From: Pseudomonadota bacterium
GTDB taxonomy: Bacteria > Pseudomonadota > Alphaproteobacteria > Rhizobiales > Xanthobacteraceae
Length of the DNA stretch: 7,061 nt
NCBI GenBank assembly: GCA_023432885.1
Contig: JAEZEU010000055.1
Span: forward strand, 1 to 7,061
Direction of reading: 5' to 3'
A program made the translations under genes and the position numbers. This document shows, one piece after another, positions 1 through 7,061 of the stretch. Each line of letters starts with the position of its first letter. The first letter of the stretch is position 1. The notes below the pieces were generated by a model. The model saw nothing but the letters and a program-made list of their open reading frames with translations. It ran no database searches and was not told the origin of the DNA.

Positions 1-1574
1 GAAACTTCCAGCGTCTGCAGCCCGATGAAGCGGCCGATGCCGTGGTCGACGTGGACGACGATATCGCCGGCGGAAAGGCTCGTGATCTCAGAGATGAAAT
101 TGTCGAGCTTGCGACTGGCCTTGCGCGGCCGCACCAGGCGGTCGCCCAGAATGTCCTGCTCGCTGATCACGGCGACATTTTCAGTCTCGAAGCCGGATTC
201 CATGCCGACCACGGCGAGCATCGCTTCGTTACGGGGAGTTGCCTGCACCATGCGCCAGGTGTTGACGCTGGTGATGTTGGCGAGCTTGTGATCCGTAAGC
301 ATGCTCGTCATGCGATCGCGCGAGCCTTCGCTCCACAGCGCGACGACGACCTTCTTGCGCTGCGACTGAAGCGCAAGGATATGCGCCACGACAGCCTCGA
401 ACACGTTGACCGAGCTGTCCGCCCGCTCCGGCGCAAAATTGCGGCCCTGCCGCGCGCCGGCATCGAACACATCGGTCGTGCCTTCCGGCATCGCGAACGG
501 CGTCAGCCGCGCCAAAGCGGCTTCGCCTAGTCGTTTCTGCCATTCGTCTTCAGTCAGGTACAGCCGGTCCGGCGGCAGCGGCTTGTAGATCGCTCCGCTT
601 CCGGGGTGATCCATCGCCTCGCGCCGCGCTTCGTAGTAATCGGCGATCTGCTTGAATCGCTCGCGCGCGGCGTCCTCGCCCTGCGGCTCGATCGCGATCG
701 GTGCGCCATCGAGATAGTCGAACAGCGTGTCCATCCGCTCCTGGAAAAGCGGCAGCCAGTGTTCCATGCCGGGATGGCGCCGGCCCTCGGTAACCGCCTC
801 GTAGAGCGTATCGCCGCGTTCCGGCGCACCGAAGGCTGCGACATACCCCATTCGGAAACGCCGGATGGTTTCGGTGACGAGCTGGAATTCCGATACCGGG
901 ACCAGATCGAGCCCGCGCATGTCGAGCATGGTGCGCTGGGTTTCCGCATCAAAGCTGCGGATCGATTCCAGGGAATCGCCGAAGAAATCGAACCGCACGG
1001 GCATGTCGAGCCCGGCTGGAAACAGATCGAGGATACCGCCGCGCACGGCGTATTCGCCGGGCTCGCGCACGGTGGAGGACCGGCCATAGCCATTGTGCTC
1101 GAGCCAGGCGATGATGGAATCCATCGGTACGACATTGCCGGGCGCCACCGACAGCGCCTGTGCCGCCATGTTGTCGCGCGCGGGCACGCGTTGCGTCGCG
1201 GCGTTGACCGTTGTCAGCACGATCAAGGGTTTGTCGCTGCCGGTCAGCCGCGACAGCTTTGCCAAGGTGGTCAGCCGCTGCGCGAGGACGCCGCCATGCG
1301 GCGAGACGCGGTCATAGGGCTGGCAGTCCCAGGCCGGGAACTGCATGACGGGCAAGTCCGGCGCAAAGAACTCCAGCGACCGGGCGAGCTGCTGCATGCG
1401 CGGCCCGTCCCGGCAAATCACGGCAAGGCTTACCGCCGGCCGATTCGGCTGCGCGGCCACCGCACGCGCCAGATCCGATACGATTAGTCCCTCGGCGCCC
1501 TCGGCGACATTGGCAAAGGTAAGCGGGCGGCCGGGCGCGAGGCGCGCGGCAGGCGATTTGGCCGGCTGTTTCAT
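1..1574 (-). CDS. mfd: Transcription-repair coupling factor Mfd, N-terminal part (runs off the left edge)
   Basis: Mfd is a cytoplasmic ATP-dependent translocase that binds RNA polymerase stalled at DNA damage, pushes it off, and recruits UvrA to start nucleotide excision repair. The reading frame is open from an ATG at 1574-1572 to the left edge, giving 524 complete codons of a family usually near 1,150-1,180 residues. The UvrB-like region (roughly residues 15-330) has no intact Walker A: EGAEGLIVSD stands where UvrB has its GKT loop, as is normal for Mfd. The UvrB/Mfd signature GEYAVRGGILDLFPAG is at residues 173-188. The CarD-like RNA-polymerase-interacting domain begins at GDIVVHVDHGIGRFIG (503-518), so the cut falls just inside it. 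The translocase motor and C-terminal domain lie outside the window. The start overlaps the sdhE stop as ATGA, and AGGA lies 3 nt upstream of the ATG, so translational coupling is likely. The identification is secure; only completeness is unknown. Confidence 0.96.
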   Translation of the reverse strand, partial: MKQPAKSPAARLAPGRPLTFANVAEGAEGLIVSDLARAVAAQPNRPAVSLAVICRDGPRMQQLARSLEFFAPDLPVMQFPAWDCQPYDRVSPHGGVLAQRLTTLAKLSRLTGSDKPLIVLTTVNAATQRVPARDNMAAQALSVAPGNVVPMDSIIAWLEHNGYGRSSTVREPGEYAVRGGILDLFPAGLDMPVRFDFFGDSLESIRSFDAETQRTMLDMRGLDLVPVSEFQLVTETIRRFRMGYVAAFGAPERGDTLYEAVTEGRRHPGMEHWLPLFQERMDTLFDYLDGAPIAIEPQGEDAARERFKQIADYYEARREAMDHPGSGAIYKPLPPDRLYLTEDEWQKRLGEAALARLTPFAMPEGTTDVFDAGARQGRNFAPERADSSVNVFEAVVAHILALQSQRKKVVVALWSEGSRDRMTSMLTDHKLANITSVNTWRMVQATPRNEAMLAVVGMESGFETENVAVISEQDILGDRLVRPRKASRKLDNFISEITSLSAGDIVVHVDHGIGRFIGLQTLEV

Positions 1575-1861
1575 GCGTCCTGGTCCACCGCGCGAAATGC
1601 CTTGATGCGACCGAACAGTGCGCTGGCATGTTCCGCCGGCAGCGCCCTCTCCCCTGTCAGCGCCGCATAGAGATCGGGATCAGGCAATTCGATAAGGCGT
1701 TCCAGCGTCCCCAATTCGTCGGCGGAGAGCGTTGCGATCTCGGCGTCGGCAAAGCGGCCGAGGATCAGGTCCATTTCGCGCGTCCCGCGGTGCCAGCACC
1801 GAAATAGGAGCCGTTTGCGGCGATCGTCCAGTCCGCCGCTCGATCTCGTCGTACCTGTCAT
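1571..1861 (-). CDS. sdhE: FAD assembly factor SdhE (succinate dehydrogenase assembly factor 2, DUF339/Sdh5 family)
   Basis: This small soluble protein promotes covalent attachment of FAD to SdhA, the flavoprotein subunit of succinate dehydrogenase (complex II). The product is 96 residues, the usual size for the family. It carries the family signature RGTREMD at residues 25-31 (RGxxExD), preceded by the basic stretch DDRRKRLLFRCWH, and then a helical body containing the conserved LIELPDPDLY segment. The same frame stays open upstream to about 2152, but the start at 1861 is preferred: homology begins there and a longer protein would run into recG. A promoter-like sequence lies about 50 bp upstream. 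The stop overlaps the mfd start, so sdhE and mfd almost certainly share a transcript. No sdh structural genes are in the window, so its partner is encoded elsewhere. Confidence 0.93.
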   Translation of the reverse strand: MTGTTRSSGGLDDRRKRLLFRCWHRGTREMDLILGRFADAEIATLSADELGTLERLIELPDPDLYAALTGERALPAEHASALFGRIKAFRAVDQDA

Positions 1862-1886
1862 TCTCAAGCCCAATGCAACGCCAAAA

Positions 1887-1903
1887 GCCCGGACGTGCCG
1901 GGC
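1887..1903. repeat. Perfect 6-bp inverted repeat in the sdhE leader
   Basis: GCCCGG (1887-1892) and CCGGGC (1898-1903) are perfect reverse complements around a 5-nt centre, acgtg. The repeat sits just downstream of the proposed sdhE -10 box, at or immediately after the expected transcription start. It could be an operator or a small hairpin at the 5' end of the sdhE-mfd mRNA. In DNA this GC-rich, a 6-bp arm could arise by chance. Confidence 0.4.
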
Positions 1904-1909
1904 GGGGTT

Positions 1910-1938
1910 GATATAGCGACGCCACGTGCCGATGTCAG
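1910..1938 (-). promoter_or_regulatory. Putative sigma-70-type promoter for sdhE-mfd
   Basis: On the minus strand there is a -35-like CTGACA (1938-1933, 5 of 6 to TTGACA), a spacer of exactly 17 bp (1932-1916), and a -10-like TATATC (1915-1910, 4 of 6 to TATAAT). Transcription would start near 1903, leaving a leader of about 40 nt before the sdhE ATG at 1861. The position, orientation and spacing all fit. This is an inference from consensus matching only, and alphaproteobacterial -10 boxes are often degenerate. I could not find an equally good match facing recG. Confidence 0.5.
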
Positions 1939-1972
1939 CCCTTCCGTTGCCGGAATTATCAACTGTTGCATC

Positions 1973-1993
1973 CGTGCCGGGCTTGACGGCACG
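1973..1993. repeat. Perfect 7-bp inverted repeat just upstream of recG
   Basis: CGTGCCG (1973-1979) and CGGCACG (1987-1993) are perfect reverse complements separated by 7 nt. The repeat ends 24 bp before the chosen recG ATG and 9 bp before the alternative ATG at 2003. It could be an operator, or a 5'-UTR hairpin that affects recG translation. The same CGTGCCG word also occurs at 1894-1900 and 1925-1931 in this gap. Function is inferred from position only. Confidence 0.45.
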
Positions 1994-2017
1994 CACCCGC
2001 ACATGACGGATGATGCG

Positions 2018-4126
2018 ATGCGCCCCGCTCTGCTCAATCCGCTGGTCGCGCCGGTCACGAGCCTCCCGGGCGTCGGGCCAAAGCAGGACAAGCTGCTGCG
2101 CTATCTGCTCGACCGTAGCGAGACACCGCGACTGGTAGACCTCCTGTTGCATCTGCCGGCCAGCGTGATCGACCGGCGGGCGCGGCCGAAGATTCGCGAG
2201 GCTTCAGCCGGAACCGTGGTGACGCTGGAAGTTACCGTCGATCGCCATCGCCCGCCCCCACCGCGCAATTCGCGGGCGCCGTACCTCGTCTATGCCAGCG
2301 ACGAGACCGGCGAAGTGGTGCTGACCTTCTTCCGCGCCAAGCCCGGCTACGTCGAAAAGCTGCTGCCCGTCGGCGCCAAGCGGTACGTCTCCGGCACGCT
2401 GCAGTTCTATGACGGCATGCCGCAAATGGTGCATCCAGATCGGATCGTCGATGAGGCCGCCTTCGCACAGCTCTCCGGCATCGATCCCGTCTATCCCCTC
2501 ACCGAGGGCCTCGCGCTGGGCTCGCTGCGCCGCGCGGTCGGCCAGGCCTTGCAGAAGCTGCCGGCGCTTCCGGAATGGATCAGCCCGGACGTGATCCGCC
2601 GCTGCAAGTTCCCGCCGATCGCAGAGGCGTTCCGTCGCGTGCACCAGCCGGTCGAAGTCACCGATATCCTGCCCGATGGCCCGTTCTGGTCGCGGCTGGC
2701 CTTTGATGAACTGCTTGCGGGCCAACTCGCGCTGGCGCTGATCCGCGCGCAATTGCGCCGGCCCGCTGGCGAGCGCAATGCCGGCGACGGACATCTGCGC
2801 AGGGCGATCATCGACGCGCTGCCCTATGCCCTGACCACCTCGCAGCGGCAGGCCGTTGCAGCCATCACCGACGACTTGCGCCAGCCTGTGCGCATGCTGC
2901 GGCTGCTACAGGGCGATGTCGGCTCAGGCAAGACCGTAGTGGCGCTGCTCGCCGCCGCGGCGGTGACCGAGGTCGGCAAGCAGGCGGCGCTGATGGCCCC
3001 GACGGAAATCCTGGCGCGCCAGCACATCAAGACCATCGCGCCGCTTGCCGAGCGCGCCGGGCTGCGGACCGCGATCCTGACCGGCCGCGAGAAAGGCAAG
3101 GAGCGCCGAGACATCCTCTCGCGCCTGGAGGCAGGCGAGATCGATCTTCTGGTCGGCACGCACGCCCTGATCCAGGACGATGTCGTCTACAGGTCGCTGG
3201 CGCTGGCCGTGGTGGACGAGCAGCACCGCTTTGGCGTGCGCGAGCGCCTTGCGCTCACTTCCAAGGGCGAAGCGGTCGATGTGCTGGTGCTGAGCGCGAC
3301 CCCTATCCCGCGCACGCTGGTCCTCACCTATTTCGGCGACATGGACGTCTCTGAACTGCGCGAGAAGCCGGCGGGCCGCCAGCCGATCGATACCCGCGCC
3401 GTGCCGCTCAGCCGGCTCGAGGAGGTCGTGGATGGCGTCGGCCGCGCCTTGAAGTCCGGCAAGCGCGTCTACTGGATCTGCCCGCTGGTCGATGAATCCG
3501 AGGCGGAGGGCACCGAACACCTCACCAATGCCACCGAGCGCTTCGAGAGCCTGCAGAAGCGCTTTGGCGATGCGGTCGGGCTGGTTCACGGCCAGATGAA
3601 AGGCTCCGAGAAGGATCGCGTGATGGCGCAGTTCGCATCCGGCGAGATCGGCCTTCTGGTTGCCACCACCGTGGTCGAGGTCGGTGTCGACGTTCCCGCC
3701 GCATCCATCATGGTGATCGAGAACGCCGAGCGCTTCGGGCTTGCCCAAATGCACCAGCTGCGCGGACGGATCGGGCGCGGCTCGGAAGCATCGACCTGCC
3801 TGCTGCTCTACAAGGAGCCGCTCAACGAGATGTCCAAGGCGCGGCTGAACGTGATCCGCGAGACCACGGACGGCTTTCGGATCGCCGAGGAGGATCTGAA
3901 GCTGCGCGGCGAAGGCGACGTGCTCGGCGTGCGCCAGAGCGGCCTGCCAGGCTACCGCATCGCGCGCTCGGACGTGCACGGCCAACTGATTACGCAGGCG
4001 CGCGACGAGGCGCTGCGCATTATGAAGGACAATCCCAAACTCACAGGAGAGCGCGGCGAACCGCTGCGCTGTCTGCTGTATCTGTTCGAGCGCGACGAAG
4101 CGGTTCCGCTGATCGGCGCCGGCTAA
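2018..4126 (+). CDS. recG: ATP-dependent DNA helicase RecG
   Basis: RecG is a cytoplasmic double-stranded DNA translocase that regresses stalled replication forks and branch-migrates Holliday junctions and R- or D-loops. The product is 702 residues, close to the family norm of about 690-700. The N-terminal wedge (OB-fold) region covers roughly residues 50-150. The superfamily 2 motor follows in order: Walker A GDVGSGKT (299-306), Walker B-type DEQH (400-403), motif III SATPIPRT (426-433), VVEVGVDVP (552-560), and motif VI LRGRIGRG (581-588). After motif VI comes the RecG/Mfd-type TRG region, DGFRIAEEDLKLRGEGD, from residue 618. All catalytic motifs look intact. I chose ATG 2018 because MRPALLNPL is the N-terminus I recall for relatives and a weak GGA lies 7 nt upstream. 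ATG 2003 would add five residues; a GTG at 1895 would add 41 unconserved-looking residues and is unlikely. The gene diverges from sdhE-mfd. Confidence 0.97.
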   Translation: MRPALLNPLVAPVTSLPGVGPKQDKLLRYLLDRSETPRLVDLLLHLPASVIDRRARPKIREASAGTVVTLEVTVDRHRPPPPRNSRAPYLVYASDETGEVVLTFFRAKPGYVEKLLPVGAKRYVSGTLQFYDGMPQMVHPDRIVDEAAFAQLSGIDPVYPLTEGLALGSLRRAVGQALQKLPALPEWISPDVIRRCKFPPIAEAFRRVHQPVEVTDILPDGPFWSRLAFDELLAGQLALALIRAQLRRPAGERNAGDGHLRRAIIDALPYALTTSQRQAVAAITDDLRQPVRMLRLLQGDVGSGKTVVALLAAAAVTEVGKQAALMAPTEILARQHIKTIAPLAERAGLRTAILTGREKGKERRDILSRLEAGEIDLLVGTHALIQDDVVYRSLALAVVDEQHRFGVRERLALTSKGEAVDVLVLSATPIPRTLVLTYFGDMDVSELREKPAGRQPIDTRAVPLSRLEEVVDGVGRALKSGKRVYWICPLVDESEAEGTEHLTNATERFESLQKRFGDAVGLVHGQMKGSEKDRVMAQFASGEIGLLVATTVVEVGVDVPAASIMVIENAERFGLAQMHQLRGRIGRGSEASTCLLLYKEPLNEMSKARLNVIRETTDGFRIAEEDLKLRGEGDVLGVRQSGLPGYRIARSDVHGQLITQARDEALRIMKDNPKLTGERGEPLRCLLYLFERDEAVPLIGAG

Positions 4127-4162
4127 AGCATGATGAAATCAGGTTCAGCTGGAGCGGCATCG

Positions 4163-4198
4163 GAGGTGAGGTTCACCTCTTCCTTCGGGAGAGGTGGA
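4163..4198. terminator. Two competing hairpins between convergent recG and the DUF502 gene, possible bidirectional terminator
   Basis: The first hairpin is a perfect 7-bp stem, GAGGTGA (4163-4169) with TCACCTC (4173-4179), around a 3-nt loop. The second pairs CACCTCT plus CC (4174-4183, one bulged T at 4181) with GGAGAGGTG (4188-4196) across a TTCG tetraloop closed by C-G. It can be extended by a T-G and a T-A pair to 4172-4198. The two share 4173-4179, so they cannot form together. The element begins 36 bp after the recG stop and ends 43 bp before the DUF502 gene stop, which suits termination from both sides. Neither strand has a clear T-run after the stem, so intrinsic termination is unproven. 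The second stem also resembles a dispersed palindromic repeat I recall from Bradyrhizobium intergenic regions. Confidence 0.45.
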
Positions 4199-4241
4199 TC
4201 GAGTTTGTCGGACTATCGATTCAACCAAATGCCATTGTGCG

Positions 4242-5012
4242 TTAGTCGACCTTCGCGGGCTGCGGCTGCAAGGCACCGGAATTCGCGGCGCGCGCGGCGT
4301 TGGCCATGCCGGCAAGCGCGGCGATCTTCTTCTGCTGCTCCGAGCCCGGCTGCACCACGCCGGCAGACATGATCAGGGTCGCTGCGGCCTCCGTGGACAT
4401 GTCGACCTCGATGACCTTGCTCTTCGGCACGTAGAAGAAAAATCCGGTGGTCGGGTTCGGCGAGCACGGCAGAAACACCGACATGTGCTCTTCCTTGCGC
4501 GGCAGACTCGTCGAAATGTCCTCGCTCGGCGGTTGCGAGATCAGAACGATCGACCACATGCCCGGCGCGGGAAATTCCACGAGTCCGACGCGGCGGAAGC
4601 TCGACCCGTTCTTGGAGAACAGCGTCTCGAACACCTGCTTGAGGCTGCGATAGATCGCGCGCACGATAGGCATGCGGCCGAGCAGCCGCTCGCCATAGTC
4701 GACCAGCTTGCGGCCGACCAGATTGGCGGTCAGGAAGCCGAGCATGGTCAGCGCGAAGACCGCGATGATCAGGCCCGTGCCTGGCAGGTAAAACGGCAGA
4801 TACGTTTCCGCCCGGTAGGCGACGGGAACGAACGGACGCACCAGCCCGTCCACCCAGGTCACGAACCACCAGGTCAGATAGAGGGTGATCGCGATCGGGC
4901 CTGCGACAATCAGTCCGGTCAGGAAATAATTGCGGAAGCGGGCCATCAGGCCGGGCGGGGCTTCCGGGGTCAACTCACCCGGCGTCACGGGAGGCAATTC
5001 TTGGGAGTTCAT
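4242..5012 (-). CDS. DUF502 family inner-membrane protein of unknown function
   Basis: The product is 256 residues and matches the DUF502 family, which is widespread in bacteria and related to the plant COV/LCV membrane proteins. No biochemical activity is established for the bacterial members. A short proline-rich N-terminus (residues 1-20) is followed by two predicted membrane helices, about 29-54 (YFLTGLIVAGPIAITLYL onward) and 78-99 (GTGLIIAVFALTMLGFL). A soluble domain then carries family-typical patches: GRMPIVRAIYRSLKQV (112-127), GLVEFPAPGMWS (143-154) and CSPNPTTGFFFYVP (183-196). The C-terminus from about 226 is alanine- and glutamine-rich and looks flexible. The ATG at 5012-5010 has a weak GGA 5 nt upstream. 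It lies 84 bp downstream of glmS on the same strand, so co-transcription is possible, although a hairpin sits between them. Family membership is well supported; function is not known. Confidence 0.9.
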   Translation of the reverse strand: MNSQELPPVTPGELTPEAPPGLMARFRNYFLTGLIVAGPIAITLYLTWWFVTWVDGLVRPFVPVAYRAETYLPFYLPGTGLIIAVFALTMLGFLTANLVGRKLVDYGERLLGRMPIVRAIYRSLKQVFETLFSKNGSSFRRVGLVEFPAPGMWSIVLISQPPSEDISTSLPRKEEHMSVFLPCSPNPTTGFFFYVPKSKVIEVDMSTEAAATLIMSAGVVQPGSEQQKKIAALAGMANAARAANSGALQPQPAKVD

Positions 5013-5040
5013 GAGGTTCCAGGCAGGCCGGACGGGCCCT

Positions 5041-5080
5041 TTTCAAACACCAGCTAAGCCATCCTAGCAGGTTTTTGAAG
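5041..5080. terminator. Imperfect hairpin between glmS and the DUF502 gene
   Basis: Bases 5041-5051 pair with 5070-5080 in an 11-position stem with one C-T mismatch (5048 with 5073) and one terminal T-G wobble. Inside the loop, GCTA (5053-5056) pairs with TAGC (5065-5068) after an A-A internal mismatch, leaving an 8-nt apical loop. In the direction of glmS transcription the stem begins 17 nt after the glmS stop, a usual place for a terminator. However, the stem is AT-rich and is followed by AAGGGCCC rather than a U-run. It could be a weak terminator, an attenuator, or an mRNA-stabilising or processing structure between the two genes. Confidence 0.4.
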
Positions 5081-5096
5081 AGGCGACGGCGCCGCC

Positions 5097-6923
<1,827 letters not shown>

Positions 6924-7004
6924 GCGGTCAAAAACCCCAAAATCGACGAAAGAGCGAGTAACGAGCGCGCGACCGTCTTAACGAATATCGCCCGCACCGC
7001 GGAA

Positions 7005-7051
7005 CTCAATATTTGTTGCGTATTGAGACAGAGTTAAATCGAAATCTCAAT
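7005..7051. repeat. Three alternating CTCAAT half-sites upstream of glmS
   Basis: CTCAATA (7005-7011) and TATTGAG (7021-7027) form a perfect 7-bp inverted repeat with a 9-nt centre. ATTGAGA (7022-7028) in turn pairs with TCTCAAT (7045-7051) across 16 nt. The middle arm can therefore pair with either neighbour. The element lies 82-128 bp upstream of the glmS ATG, in the AT-richest part of the 138-bp non-coding stretch at 6924-7061. I found no convincing -35/-10 pair or coding frame in that stretch. It could be an operator array, alternative leader hairpins, or the 3' end of an upstream gene's transcript. Confidence 0.4.
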
Positions 7052-7061
7052 GTCGAGGAGA

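Noticed and set aside
606..1487. A 293-codon open frame on the plus strand opposite mfd
   Set aside because: The minus-strand frame is unmistakably Mfd with its UvrB-like and RNA-polymerase-binding motifs. The plus-strand translation has no recognisable domain.
1895..2017. Longer RecG starting at GTG 1895
   Set aside because: The 41 added residues are unlike RecG, lack an upstream ribosome-binding site, and would consume the divergent control region.
1862..2152. N-terminal extension of sdhE up to 2152
   Set aside because: The extra 97 residues have no resemblance to SdhE, would overlap the start of recG in antisense, and would include the proposed promoter.
2924..3985. A 353-codon open frame on the minus strand opposite recG
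   Set aside because: It is fully antisense to the RecG motor domain, has arginine-, histidine- and alanine-rich composition and no family motif. This is typical shadow coding.
4130..4372. An 80-codon open frame after recG
   Set aside because: It covers the hairpin region and runs antisense into the 3' end of the DUF502 gene. The product is a low-complexity arginine/serine/alanine sequence.
7055..7061. GAGGAGA at the right edge as a ribosome-binding site for a plus-strand gene
   Set aside because: It resembles a Shine-Dalgarno sequence, but no start codon is visible before the window ends, so it cannot be supported.

Overview
The window reads as ordinary core chromosome of a high-GC alphaproteobacterium. 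The proteins look most like those of Bradyrhizobium and its relatives (Nitrobacteraceae). That assignment rests on remembered resemblance of RecG, SdhE and GlmS, on the GC-rich third codon positions, and on the recG / sdhE / mfd arrangement; no search was run. There are five protein genes, no tRNA or rRNA, no CRISPR array, no insertion sequence and no sign of recent transfer.

Layout. Positions 1-1574 (minus) hold the first 524 codons of mfd, the transcription-repair coupling factor, which runs off the left edge. Its start overlaps the stop of sdhE (1571-1861, minus), the SDH flavinylation factor, in an ATGA junction. The 156-bp gap at 1862-2017 separates this pair from the divergent recG (2018-4126, plus), the branch-migration helicase. 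The gap holds a plausible sigma-70 promoter for sdhE-mfd and several copies of a CGTGCCG element. A 115-bp convergent gap (4127-4241) contains two competing hairpins, one capped by a TTCG tetraloop. Next come a two-TM DUF502 membrane protein (4242-5012, minus) and glmS (5097-6923, minus), 84 bp apart with an imperfect hairpin between them. The last 138 bp, upstream of glmS, are AT-richer and carry three alternating CTCAAT half-sites.

How the genes relate. Mfd and RecG are related double-stranded DNA translocases that act on stalled RNA polymerase and stalled forks respectively, and here they are transcribed away from a shared control region. SdhE links the mfd transcript to respiratory-complex assembly. 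GlmS makes glucosamine-6-phosphate for peptidoglycan and LPS. The DUF502 protein downstream may be co-transcribed with it, but its role is unknown.

I did not find a previously undescribed system. The points worth a second look are small non-coding structures in the four intergenic gaps.
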